Of a DNA stretch of 64,000 nt, positions 27,401 through 35,543 are shown piece by piece; the first letter of the stretch is position 1; the number at the start of each line of letters is the position of its first letter. The notes beneath the pieces are model-generated. The model was not told where the DNA came from, ran no database searches, and saw only the letters and a list, made by a program, of their open reading frames with translations. Source of the stretch: G963667675 sp965249215 (GTDB taxonomy: Bacteria; Chloroflexota; Dehalococcoidia; Lucifugimonadales; UBA3495); contig CBDFLN010000001.1 of assembly GCA_965249215.1 (NCBI GenBank), positions 1,116,001-1,180,000 on the forward strand, read 5' to 3'. The position numbers were made by a program, and so were the translations under genes.

Positions 27401-27614
27401 CAAGTCGAACGCGGCATTGTGCTTAGCCGTAAGCAACGGACAGATTGAAGAGGTGAATGCACAAATCGAAGCGGGCATCGACGTAAACGACACATGCCAA
27501 ACCACAACACTTTGGTACAATGGGTTAACTCCGCTCGCCATCGCAAAGGACCGCGGATGGACCGACATCGAAGCGATCTTGGTTGAATCGGGGGCGGTCG
27601 ACGCGGAGGGCTAG
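24444..27614 (+). CDS. very large secreted protein with GLUG repeats and C-terminal ankyrin-like repeat
   Basis: A 1056-residue exported protein. Residues 1-27 form a signal peptide (MSVGTLTLRWLGILIGILVM, then VAVPIAC); the cysteine at 27 is only lipobox-like because proline is at -3. A fibronectin-III-type segment lies near 345-440 (ARPTNVRYAVEGSAIRVSWD), a DRDGDGLIEVDNLTQLDAI segment near 490-510 and DTDGDG acidic calcium-like loops follow. From about 655 to 890 come GLUG repeats (GGLVG ... SYATG ... VSG), a motif of bacterial surface and beta-helix-type proteins. The last 75 residues carry an ankyrin-like unit (GLTPLAIAKDRGWTDIEAIL). ATG 24444 follows GGGGAGGA. Function unknown; cell-surface adhesion or matrix is a reasonable guess. 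Confidence 0.82.
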   Translation: MSVGTLTLRWLGILIGILVMVAVPIACSDSTDATPTENGDSGAWEEYEAFCSEAAQEALDDNGDYTNGEVSTFYAGLVERMGSIDPPAEVADWHDRVLEGWTAVKRLIDAEPQDAIFDPLMLFTDSELLSLFGEVEEAFNEIPADVRGRLVAAGCTADADSEPTGERESDTPQPDATTTADSGETGDGTEGDNEDCDPFLDDLTVSGSAGVGTPAAGRYRCQFASGTVSTGTASLKDDVLSTLTGQPIEFHFGGVEAPDTVEIRLYPRLEDQAFHIQWQGGDDWFAGTDPSESLTLGAVRDASHSFASDPGDYTLVVRATWQERVEVFYVMHLRFQLEFRPARPTNVRYAVEGSAIRVSWDPVEGADYYNLYHGDFFDSSCRFDGDGSPSFCEELTTSVVDTSYVHTDPSSDRNYYWVVACNSGGCSDIDSENPAQQIGSGLPGADSSAATPEDTPTPQPVATQTATPTVTPGPTSDTPIPTTTSWSARDRDGDGLIEVDNLTQLDAIRWDTDGDGISDNADYAAAFSDADTGAMCSVANCAGYELTANLDFDTNGNGEADEGDVYWSGGGGWVPIGESNRPFDTTFEGGGRTISNLYIRRSPNVGLFGVLGAGSTVSGIGLVDASVAASGYGAVGALAGVGLGAIEDSYADGLVAGCVDHIGGLVGLNEGSIENSRTAGNVASARRSGGSASGVITDLVNDLVGFPLFGSESRTCYASGGGLVGGSSGAIAGSHSTSVVSGFTDTFGGLAGVNFGTITDSYATGKVSAKACGDCFPTVGGLVGDNEIGGEITNSYATGGVSGQGDNFGGLAGVNSGVIAASYATGSVSGRGYADVGGLVGDNRYTGVITAAYAEGSVSGNADNYGGLVGSNQGVVTVCFSAGEVPQNGGGLIERNGNYGAVANCYWDTETSDQSDSAGGDDKTTAELQSPTGYTGPYADWNVDLDGDGSSDDPWIFGSATEYPILNLGILDIDHGNLSARPPLEPKSNAALCLAVSNGQIEEVNAQIEAGIDVNDTCQTTTLWYNGLTPLAIAKDRGWTDIEAILVESGAVDAEG

Positions 27615-27699
27615 GCACCGAACAAGGGGCAGTAGCCCGCAACCATGCGGACGCCGCAGAGGTGGCCCTCAACGGGCGAGTTCGCAATACAGTACCGTC

Positions 27700-28016
27700 T
27701 GGTGTAGGCCGTCAGCTGGGACTGCTGCCGAAGTCGACTTGGAGAGAGGCAGTTGACATGATCAATGTGCGAATTCGGGCCGGGAAGGGAGGAAGCGGTA
27801 TATGCTGGGGAGGCACAATTTCGCACCGAAGCTCTACTATCAACTCAGTCTGGACGGACTGGTCCCAAAGGGCCATCTACTGCGCCGCATAGCATCAGCC
27901 ATCGACTTCTCCTTCGTCTACTCCTTGGCGCGGCCATACTACAGCCATACGGGGCAACCGTCGGTGGGCCAAGCGGTACTGTACTACAAACCTTCGAGTT
28001 GGTAGTGTACATCTAG
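27700..28016 (+). mobile_element. IS1182-type element remnant
   Basis: A left-end-like sequence (GTGTAGGCCGTCAGC near 27702) is followed about 100 bases later by the start of a transposase. The element is cut off after about 67 codons, so it is an IS relic. The end-like motif occurs as solo copies at 17965, 21351 and 35210. The remaining spacer to the next IS (28017-28268) contains no gene that I can support. Confidence 0.7.
27802..28005 (+). pseudogene. N-terminal fragment of an IS1182/IS5-type transposase
   Basis: MLGRHNFAPKLYYQLSLDG, then LVPKGHLLRRIASAIDFSFV and ARPYYSHTGQPSVGQAVL match the start of IS1182-type transposases (DUF772), whose next segment normally continues with a hydrophobic FKMLL stretch. 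Here the frame diverges after PSVGQAVLYYK and stops at 28005. The DDE catalytic core is absent, so the product cannot transpose. Confidence 0.78.
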
Positions 28017-28268
28017 ACGGTGCCCCCGAAAATCACAAGGTGTTCGAGTCCTCTTAGGTGGGGCTGACTTGACGACAGCCAGTACAGTTTTCGGAATGTG
28101 GATGCCCCTATAAGGCTCTTAACGCCCTGGATGCCTGGGGGGCCCACTCCCTACACCCTGGAGTTATAGATCGTAGCGGACGACCAGGGACCTGAGGCAT
28201 ACCATACTCGGCCATCCGAATTCATTCTGAGGCCTTCCGGAATTTCGCGACCTAATCGATAGTTTTAA

Positions 28269-29988
28269 CCCGAATCCACCGAAGGACACCGATGGACGGC
28301 GTGAGGAAAGCGGAAGGGGGATGAGGGAGCTACAGGGGAAATAGCCTGGGTTCCATTTGGGGTAGGGAGGTCGGCGGACGGTCTTCATCGCCGCACAGGG
28401 GCCCCTATGGGCGTCTGCAGGAGCTGCGATGCGCGGGATGGCGAGAGAATACGCAGCAGGGAACTCTCTCGGACCGGGCTGGCGCGAGTCTGCGGGGATC
28501 TTCGGTTGTCCGGTGGGTGGGTCGGTCGCCGACGGTGCCGTCAGGCCGGGAGTGGAATGGCTCGCAGCCGGGCCAAGGCGCGGCTGAACTTCTCAGCCCA
28601 AGGCCAGCGATCCGGAAGATGCAGGGTCAACCGGCGTGCCGAGCGGGTGAGCCGTCCGGCCAGGGAGAAGAACCGCCGCCGGAGGGTCTTGGTGGTGGCT
28701 ATCCGCTCTCCCAGACCGATCCGCGCGGTCCAGCGGGCCAGGTTGTGGGCCATCGTCTGGACGGCCAGCCAGGCGCCGTTGGCGGCGAAGCGGCCCGAGG
28801 GGAGATGGTTGAGCCCGACGCCGTACTTGAGGTCGCGTATGGCATTCTCGATCTCGGCGTGGCGGCGATGGTCAGCCTCCAGTTCGAGCAACTCCCCGTC
28901 CCGGTCGGTGATGAAGCCGTGATAGCTGTATTTGGCGAAGAGGGCCAACTGGGAACCGGGCGTGGGCTTCACACGCCGGACGATGAGCCGCACCGGCGCG
29001 GCGTCAGGTTCACTCTGGAAGGGAGTGCAGGTGGTCTCGGCCACATCGGCGGCGCCGTCCATCCAGTAGGGAATGGGAGTCCAGGCATCCTCGGGTATCG
29101 TCTCGATGAGATTGCGCAGGCTCTTGTGCTGGCGGATGGTGATGGAGAAGCGGACATCCATCTTGCGGCAGACGGATACCACGCCATGAGTGTAGAACCC
29201 GCTGTCGGCCCGTAGCGTGAGTCGTCCGTTGGCCCCGGCGTAGCGTACCCGCCCCACCGTCTCCCGCAGAAAGTGGGCGGCGCCCCGGGCGGTGTTGGCG
29301 CGGCCCTCGCGCAGCCGGGACATCAGCACGTCGCCGGTGCCGGCGGCGACGGCCAACAGCGGGTGATAGCCCCGCTTGCCGGTATAGCCGTGGTGGCGTG
29401 CGCCCTCCTTGGCCAGTCCGTAGGTCTCGCAGATGGTGGAGTCCAGGTCAATGGTCAGGGGCCCGTCGCCGGGTCCCGCCCCGGCCTGCCAAGCCCGGGC
29501 CAGCAACTCGCGGCTCACCCGGTCGAGTTGACGGACGTGGCCCCACCGGAAGCTGCGCAGGAAGGTGCCCAGGGTGGATGGCGCCTTGACCGTGCCGCCC
29601 AGGGTGCAGGCCGTCCCCCCGGTGCGCAACACATCGGCGTCGTCAATGCAGTCGCCCCCAGCCAGCGCAGACGCCACCAGCGTCATCATCTTGTCGCTCG
29701 TGTTCGCCCGCCCCGGGGCATCGCCCAGGTCGAGGCGCTGCCGGACGAGTTCGGGCAGGCCGAGGTGCCGCGCCAGGGTGGCCGGAAGGAGCAGCCCGGC
29801 ATTGGCCACCAAGCGGCGGTCGTCGAAGGTGATTTGGATCCGGTCGGGGTGGTTGCGTGGCAGCATCTATTGGGTGCTCCTTTTCCGGGGTCGGTTTTTT
29901 GCTACAAAACCATTATCCCAGAAGCACAGGAGCACCTTCTTGCCGCTTCAGGACGCTAACCCGACGCCCTCCTTCGGTGGATTCGGGT
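28269..29988. mobile_element. intact IS1380-type insertion sequence (about 1.72 kb)
   Basis: Perfect 20-bp inverted repeats bound the element: AACCCGAATCCACCGAAGGA at 28267-28286 and TCCTTCGGTGGATTCGGGTT at 29970-29989. A TTAA sits at each outer edge (28265-28268 and 29989-29992), consistent with a 4-bp target duplication if the element itself is 28269-29988. It carries a single full-length transposase. The right end lies ten bases past the stop of the MFS transporter gene. The repeat does not recur elsewhere in this window. Confidence 0.85.
28541..29866 (-). CDS. IS1380-family transposase
   Basis: A 441-residue DDE transposase. It opens FDDRRLVANAGLLLPATLA, as IS1380 enzymes do. The DDE region is readable as TIDLDSTICETYG near 150 (first aspartate), LRADSGFYTHG near 230 (second) and the C-terminal AEIENAIRDLKYGVGLNHLPSG segment (glutamate). 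The frame is continuous, without stops, and the terminal repeats match, so the element may be active. Confidence 0.92.
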   Translation of the reverse strand: MLPRNHPDRIQITFDDRRLVANAGLLLPATLARHLGLPELVRQRLDLGDAPGRANTSDKMMTLVASALAGGDCIDDADVLRTGGTACTLGGTVKAPSTLGTFLRSFRWGHVRQLDRVSRELLARAWQAGAGPGDGPLTIDLDSTICETYGLAKEGARHHGYTGKRGYHPLLAVAAGTGDVLMSRLREGRANTARGAAHFLRETVGRVRYAGANGRLTLRADSGFYTHGVVSVCRKMDVRFSITIRQHKSLRNLIETIPEDAWTPIPYWMDGAADVAETTCTPFQSEPDAAPVRLIVRRVKPTPGSQLALFAKYSYHGFITDRDGELLELEADHRRHAEIENAIRDLKYGVGLNHLPSGRFAANGAWLAVQTMAHNLARWTARIGLGERIATTKTLRRRFFSLAGRLTRSARRLTLHLPDRWPWAEKFSRALARLRAIPLPA

Positions 29989-29998
29989 TTAAGTATGC

Positions 29999-31291
29999 CT
30001 ACGACGGTTGAGGTACATCCGGCTTGGGCCGTTCCGAATGGCTTGTCCCGCCAGGGCGGGCAAACAACAGGACAGCCACCGACAAAACCGGCAGAACCAT
30101 CAGCACCAAGATGCCAAGGGTGTAAGTCCCGGTCAGGCTGTGGAACACTGCCAAGGGCAGGGGGCCAACCGCCGAAGCGCAAACGGATATGGTCATCGCC
30201 GGCCCTTGGATCCGGCCTAATCCGATACGGCCGTAGTAGTGGGCCCAGATTGTGCCATGGACGATGGTGTAGGACCCTCCGGAGACACCCATCACCACCA
30301 CATAGACCACTGCCACGAACAGCGAGTCGATTACCGCAGCCAGCGCCAAGGTGACCAACAAGGTCGCCATCGAGAAAACGACGAGGGCCTTGGGGCCGAC
30401 CCGATCCGCCACGAACCCAGCCGCCACCGAGCTGACCGCGGACGCGGCGGAGTAAATCGCGAAGACTCCCGCCGCAAGGGTTGCACTCAGCCCGTTCTCT
30501 TGGAAGATGGATGTCTGGTGGAAGATCAGCGCCGTGGCAACCAAGCTGGGTGACATCAGCGACAACGCCAGCAGCCAGAAGCTGGGGGACCTGTAAACCC
30601 TGGTATCCCTACGGACTCCGGGCGTTCCTGACCTGGTCTCTGAGACGGGTGGGTGTGACAACCCATCCGGGAACAGTCCTACGTCTTCGGGCCGGTTTCT
30701 GACGATTAACAGCACCACCGGAACGATCAGCCCAATCGACACCACGCCCAGTACGGCGTAAGCCCCGCGCCAGCCGATGCTGTCAATCAGAATCCTGACA
30801 AACGGCGGGAAGAGAGCAGTAGATATCACCGCTCCCATGGTCATCATGCCGACGGCCCGGCCTCGCAGCGAGACGAACCATTGGTTCACCAGCAGGATGC
30901 AGTTGATGCCTAACGAACCTTGGCCCAAGGCGCGCAAACTGGCGAAGGCGATGAAAAAGAGGAGAATGTTGGTGGCGGTGGCCATGCCGAAGCACGCCGC
31001 ACCAAGGCCCAGTCCGGCAGCTACCAGCATTATTCTCGGCCCGTACCGGTCAGCAAGCCGGCTCACTAATGTGACCAGAACGGCGCTTACTGCGGTGCTG
31101 GCCGTGTACAGTAACGAAATTCCGGTGCGGGACAGGTCCGTGTCTTCGATTATGGAATCAATGAAGACTGAGAAAACGTAGGACTGGCCCGGTCCGGTGC
31201 AGAATGTGACCAGACCTGCAGCCCCGACAATGAACCATCCATAGAAAACGCGGCGGCCGGGCTTTGGAGAGATGCCGGTCAGCCGGTGCAT
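29999..31291 (-). CDS. major facilitator superfamily transporter (monocarboxylate/oxalate-type)
   Basis: A 430-residue MFS protein with about 12 hydrophobic helices. FYGWFIVGAAGLVTFCTGPGQS in the first helix and SRLADRYGPRIMLVAAG between helices 2 and 3 match the OFA/monocarboxylate-type branch of the superfamily; a VADRVGPKALVVFSM repeat marks the second half. It is probably a proton-coupled or exchange transporter for a small organic acid. The C-terminus is short and polar, and the IS1380 element begins ten bases after the stop, so the original 3' end may have been altered. Upstream is a spacer without a clear promoter. Confidence 0.88.
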   Translation of the reverse strand: MHRLTGISPKPGRRVFYGWFIVGAAGLVTFCTGPGQSYVFSVFIDSIIEDTDLSRTGISLLYTASTAVSAVLVTLVSRLADRYGPRIMLVAAGLGLGAACFGMATATNILLFFIAFASLRALGQGSLGINCILLVNQWFVSLRGRAVGMMTMGAVISTALFPPFVRILIDSIGWRGAYAVLGVVSIGLIVPVVLLIVRNRPEDVGLFPDGLSHPPVSETRSGTPGVRRDTRVYRSPSFWLLALSLMSPSLVATALIFHQTSIFQENGLSATLAAGVFAIYSAASAVSSVAAGFVADRVGPKALVVFSMATLLVTLALAAVIDSLFVAVVYVVVMGVSGGSYTIVHGTIWAHYYGRIGLGRIQGPAMTISVCASAVGPLPLAVFHSLTGTYTLGILVLMVLPVLSVAVLLFARPGGTSHSERPKPDVPQPS

Positions 31292-32085
31292 TTCATGCGA
31301 CTATCTGGCGGGTAGGGATGCGAAGACCAGGTCGGGTCCACATCACCTCTACTGATCACGGTCATACGTTTACCTCAAAACGGCAACAATAGCAGCACTC
31401 CGGAGGACTTGACCGTCAGCGTGGTGTCGATGCGAAGCGCTACGGGCACTTGAGTACACTTTTGCCTGAGTTTAACCCGGTTTATCTTCGAAAGTCCTAG
31501 TAGTCCTTGACCTTACCCCGAAGTTAGTATCGTTGGCTAGCAGAGTCCAGCTATTGTGGCAACTAATTGTTTGGGCGTCTTGCCTTTCAGTGAGCTGGGG
31601 GCTATGACCGAGGAGCCTAATCGCAGTCAGTTCTGCTTCCCAATTTGGCCACATCCGGCTTTGAGAGTATTCTCCGAGCGCTGTGGCGCAATCGAGCGTG
31701 TTAGACCAGGCCAGTCTCTCCCGAAATTGCACGAGCCTCCTGCCTGTTAGAGTCGGAGGCCCGTGGGCCTTGGGCGGGCACCGTGCGACTCGCACCTGGT
31801 TTCTTACAGCGGGACTCCCCAGGCAAACATTCGCAGTTCACAAAAGACACGAATTACTCAGGTACCGGTGGGCGGCTGACTTGAAACGAGCACGTTCCCT
31901 GACGACACGATTCGTGCTGGGCGCTACCCTCCGTGAGAAAGCCCCGCTATCTCCCCACTCGGCATCAGGACCCCAATGGGCGGTTCGGGCCTCGTGGGGC
32001 CCCCACTTCCGGGCAATCTCAATAACCACGCTCCTGTCCATGCAGGTACATCCTTTGGATAGTATGATAGTCTCGGTAAAACGAT
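31292..32085. mobile_element. gene-free spacer with a transposase 3'-end relic (copy 2 of 3)
   Basis: About 790 bases without a convincing gene. The reverse-strand match to the 34.1 kb transposase end is at 31509-31600: SLKGKTPKQLVATIAGLC followed by a stop and then a conserved flank. One frame here is shifted against the other, a sign of decay. Near the right end, TGATAGT at about 32065 may serve the ABC-F gene as a -10 element. Confidence 0.6.
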
Positions 32086-34068
32086 ATGCTATTTGCATCC
32101 GGCATCAGCAAAGCCTACTCAAACAGGACCCTGTTCAGTGGGCTAACGCTGAGGGTAGCCGTCGGGGACCGTATTGCACTGGTAGGCCCAAACGGCTCCG
32201 GGAAGACCACGCTCATGGATATCCTGGCCGGCGAAACCGCCCCGGATACGGGGAGCATATCCAAGCAGCGCAACGTTACCATGGGCTATCTCAAGCAGGA
32301 GCCAGCGTCGTTTACCGGCAAGCCTCTGATTGAAGAGGTGTTGGACGCCCGCTCCGAGGCGAACGCCCTCGTCGTTGAGATCTCCGACGCACAGGAAGCG
32401 CTGTCATTGGAGACTGACCCTGTGCGCCAAGGTTATCTGCTGGACCGCCTCAGCAAGCTCGACGTGGCTTTGGAGGCCGCTGGTGGAGACGACCGCGAGC
32501 ACGAAGCTAAGGCTATCCTCTCAGGCCTTGGCTTTAAGCAGGCTGACTTTCTCCGGCCAATGAGTGAGTTCAGCGGTGGTTGGGTCATGCGGGCCGACCT
32601 GGCCAGAATCCTGTTCAAGAAGCCCAACCTCTTGCTCCTTGACGAGCCCACCAACCACTTGGACCTTGATGCAAACTTGTGGTTTGAGAAATACCTGGCC
32701 AATTTTCAAGGCGGCCTGCTCGTCACATCTCACGACCGCGCTTTTCTGAATCAGACCGCAACCAAGGTTCTTGCCATAGAGCCGGATGAGGTGGCGCTTC
32801 ACACGGGGAACTATAACGATTACCTCGTTGCGCGCGAGACCACACTTCAGAACAAACGGGCAGCTTCCGCCAGGCAGCAGCGCGAGATAGATAGGCAAAT
32901 GCGCTTTGTGGAACAGTTTCGCTCCAAGGCAACGAAGGCCAGCCAGGTACAAAGCCGTTTGAAGCAACTCGAGAAAATCCAGATCGTCAAGTTGCCAAGG
33001 GCCACTAAGAAGGTCCGATACTCCTTCCCGCAGCCCCCGCGTAGCGGTTTCGAGGTCATAAAACTGACCAATGTAAGCAAGTCCTACGGTGATATCGTGG
33101 TCTACCGAGGCATGGACCTGACGCTTTCCCGGGGCGACCGTGTTGCGCTAGTCGGACCGAACGGCGCCGGGAAGACCACCATGTTGAAGATACTTGCAGG
33201 CGTCGTTCCGGTTGATGAGGGGGAAAGAAAGACCGGCCACAACGTCGTCACCAACTATTACGCCCAGCACGTGCTGGAACTCCTCAACCCGAACAATACA
33301 CTCATTGAGGAATTGCAGCAGTGCGCGCCAATGGAGTCGGAGCAGAACCTGCGAACGACCCTCGGCGGCTTTTTGTTCAGCGGCGACGATGTGCGCAAGC
33401 CTATTTCCGTACTGTCCGGCGGTGAGAAGGCCCGCGTGGCCCTGGCTAAGCTGCTTCTTCAGCCAACCAGCCTGCTCCTCATGGACGAGCCGACCAATCA
33501 CCTCGACATCGCTTCTAGGGAAATTCTCGCAGACGCCCTGGGCGATTATCACGGCACCATCTGTTTCATTACCCACGACCGCACTCTAATACGTCAGGTC
33601 GCAAACAAGATTGTGGAGATAGACGGCGGCCGACCCAGGGTTTTCCTCGGAGACTACGACAGTTATCTCTACCGAAAGCAGGCGGAGACCGATAAGAGGA
33701 ACACCAGCCCAAGGGCCAACGGAACGGCCGGAGATGCTGCAGAACGAGGCCAGGCTATGAACCGCTCCGGTCAGCGGATCAGCGCCGAAGAGCAGCAGCG
33801 CCGGTCGCTTACGAAAGAGGCTCACAGACTCGCAATGCAGATAGAGGACATAAACGTCTCCCTGGTTGACCACGAGACCCGGATTGCGGACTTGGAGGCC
33901 ATGTTCTCCAGCCCCGACCTGTTTGACGAGCCCGCTCAGATTGTCTCCTCAGGAGAGCAGTACCGTGTCCTCAAAGAGGAGGTGCAGTCCCTCTGGGATG
34001 AGTGGGAGAGGTTGGCGTCGGAGGCGGAGAACGTCGCCAGCACGCTGACGGCCCTGAAGGCCGGCTAG
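32086..34068 (+). CDS. ABC-F family ATPase (ribosome-associated)
   Basis: A 660-residue soluble protein with two ABC domains. The first has Walker A GPNGSGKTT near 34 and LLLLDEPTNHLDLDAN near 184; the second has GPNGAGKTT near 357, the signature LSGGEKARVALAKLLL and LLLMDEPTNHLDIASRE. Between them is a basic linker (about 245-300), and the C-terminus is a charged coiled coil, as in Uup or EttA-like proteins. The signature motif of the first domain is degenerate (FSGGWVMRADLARIL). ABC-F proteins bind the ribosome and regulate or protect translation; some protect against antibiotics. Neighbouring mobile relics leave both options open. Confidence 0.93.
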   Translation: MLFASGISKAYSNRTLFSGLTLRVAVGDRIALVGPNGSGKTTLMDILAGETAPDTGSISKQRNVTMGYLKQEPASFTGKPLIEEVLDARSEANALVVEISDAQEALSLETDPVRQGYLLDRLSKLDVALEAAGGDDREHEAKAILSGLGFKQADFLRPMSEFSGGWVMRADLARILFKKPNLLLLDEPTNHLDLDANLWFEKYLANFQGGLLVTSHDRAFLNQTATKVLAIEPDEVALHTGNYNDYLVARETTLQNKRAASARQQREIDRQMRFVEQFRSKATKASQVQSRLKQLEKIQIVKLPRATKKVRYSFPQPPRSGFEVIKLTNVSKSYGDIVVYRGMDLTLSRGDRVALVGPNGAGKTTMLKILAGVVPVDEGERKTGHNVVTNYYAQHVLELLNPNNTLIEELQQCAPMESEQNLRTTLGGFLFSGDDVRKPISVLSGGEKARVALAKLLLQPTSLLLMDEPTNHLDIASREILADALGDYHGTICFITHDRTLIRQVANKIVEIDGGRPRVFLGDYDSYLYRKQAETDKRNTSPRANGTAGDAAERGQAMNRSGQRISAEEQQRRSLTKEAHRLAMQIEDINVSLVDHETRIADLEAMFSSPDLFDEPAQIVSSGEQYRVLKEEVQSLWDEWERLASEAENVASTLTALKAG

Positions 34069-34109
34069 ACCCCGTGCCAAGGGTGTTAACGCTAGGTCTG
34101 TAGACCGTT

Positions 34110-34444
34110 CACCTTACCCCCGGAATTAGTATCACTGGCTAGGCGAGTCTGGCCATAGAGTCAGCAAGCTCTTTGGGTGTCTTGCGTTTCAGGGAGTTGT
34201 GAGGGCTGACTGTTGGAAACCAGCAAAATGCAGCCCACCCTGAGACCCGACAAGTCTTGGGGGATCCCGTCTTTGGCCCAGAAATAGGCCATTTTAAGAT
34301 CTTCCTGACAGTATCGTCCCAAGTGGGTCCGTAGTGTCCAATCATCTGTGTGGCAGTATATGTGAGAACATAAGAGCTATGGTGCCGATACCCGCGGATT
34401 ATAGCTTCAAACAGCGTGGGATCATACTCCGGCTCTCGAACCAC
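34110..34444 (-). mobile_element. relic of a transposase 3' end, copy 3 of 3 (best preserved)
   Basis: A reverse-strand frame ends SPHNSLKRKTPKELADSMAR, LA, stop at 34139. The PHNSL-K-KTP-E pattern is the C-terminal end of an integrase-core (IS481 or IS3-like) transposase. The upstream part of this frame (about 34200-34444) shows no recognisable DDE core. The stop and following 30 bases are shared with 20196 and 31509, which are the same end at other sites. Confidence 0.65.
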
Positions 34445-34990
34445 ACCAACGGACGCGGCCCAGCAGCGTTCTTGAGATTTCCGCGCCTGCCCCTACGTCA
34501 TCCCGGCCCCCGAGCCGGAATCTATGCCTGGCATCCACCCTCCCAGATGCCCCTGCCAGCCCCACCGCCCCGTTCGCCCACAGCACCTCCTTCCCCCCGC
34601 TCGCCCTGAACTTGTCGAAGGGCCTGTCCACGGGCGCCAATAGCCCACTGTAGGGGTAGGCCTTGTGCCTACCCCTCTCCATACCCCGTCCATCCCCGCT
34701 ATTCACCCCATTGCCCCGTCATCCCCGCTTTATCCTCCGTCATTCCGGCCCCCGAGCCGGAATCTATCCCTGGTATCCAGGCTTCCAAACGCCCTCTCGC
34801 ATCGAACACTAGGCACAAACGATACCTTGGGGGCGGACCATTCGTCGCGCCTAAGTCACCTACCCCGCGCCCTTCGGCAGCCCCTTACACCCATGCACCG
34901 ACGGCTCGCCGCGCCGCTTGGCTGCCAGGCCGTAGACTCCGGCTGGCCATGGGACAAAAAGCGGTAGTCAGACGGGGATTTGCTCGTAGG
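34430..34990. repeat. REP-like palindromes and direct repeat in a gene-free spacer
   Basis: GGCCCCCGAGCCGGAATCTA occurs twice (about 34504 and 34747), each time inside CATCCCGG or CATTCCGG ... hairpins. A degenerate CCGCTCGCCCTGAACTTGTC member near 34598 belongs to the family also found at 14450-14590. AACGGACGCGGCCC near 34448 matches 14351-14364. No gene is apparent. Confidence 0.65.
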
Positions 34991-34994
34991 AGAA

Positions 34995-35165
34995 CTAGGG
35001 AATAGCTATGCGGTCGCTGGCATGCTCAATGGTTATGGCGCAGAGACGGCCGTCGCCATCCAGTTCGAGAAGGGTGTCTTCATTCAACTCTCGCGTCCCG
35101 TCCACTTCGGCAGGCCAAAGCTCGATATAAAGCGTGTCCGTGTCTTGGAAGTATTTTATCTTCAT
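34995..35165 (-). CDS. DUF2283 family protein
   Basis: A 56-residue protein: MKIKYFQDTDTLYIELWPAE, then an acidic turn with RELNEDTLLELDGDGRLCAI and a TIEHASDRIAIP end. This pattern (KIKYFxDTDTLYIE ... ELNEDTLLELDxDGRLCAITIEHA) is the DUF2283 family, often found next to small DUF4258 or RelE-like proteins and thought to be an antitoxin. No partner is present here, so it stands alone. The frame is short and was found only by reading the reverse strand at this position. Confidence 0.85.
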   Translation of the reverse strand: MKIKYFQDTDTLYIELWPAEVDGTRELNEDTLLELDGDGRLCAITIEHASDRIAIP

Positions 35166-35209
35166 TGCTTGAACGACCTATCAAAGAAAGCATTATGCAC
35201 GGTTTCCCC

Positions 35210-35227
35210 GTCCCATTTTCGCTGACG
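35210..35227 (+). repeat. 18-bp repeat GTCCCATTTTCGCTGACG, copy 3
   Basis: Identical to the copy at 17965. ACCTACAC follows (35228-35235), as in the related 24277-24291 stretch. It lies just upstream of the DUF2283 start on the other strand, in a spacer (35166-35543) that otherwise shows no gene. Confidence 0.7.
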
Positions 35228-35543
35228 ACCTACACAGAGCATCCGGCCCGCCTTCCAGAACTGCCTCGCGGCCTACTGCCGCTCCCACCGGGAGAAGCTG
35301 GCTCTAGTCCCGGAACTGCCCACCGTCTTCGGTGTCACCCCGAGCGGCGGCGAGGGGTCTAAAGCTCTTGCCCTCTGACTTTCTCGATCATGAGTCTCTC
35401 TGGGTTCCTCGTCGTTCCGCTCGCCTGAGTGTTGAGTACGCAGGCGAGTATGCTCTTGGTTTGGTGAGGGACAGGCGGGGTTGGAGCGTAGCGAATTAAG
35501 AATCGAGTATCAGTTCGAATAATCCAGACTGCTGGGCGACGAA

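Noticed and set aside
28035..28070. tRNA-like T-arm (GTTCGAGTCC)
   Set aside because: No acceptor or anticodon stem can be built around it.
28517..29215. Forward ORFs opposite the IS1380 transposase
   Set aside because: Shadow frames; the opposite strand has the conserved transposase motifs.
34139..34444. A 101-residue transposase gene
   Set aside because: Only the last 20 residues resemble a transposase end; the rest is not conserved in the other copies.
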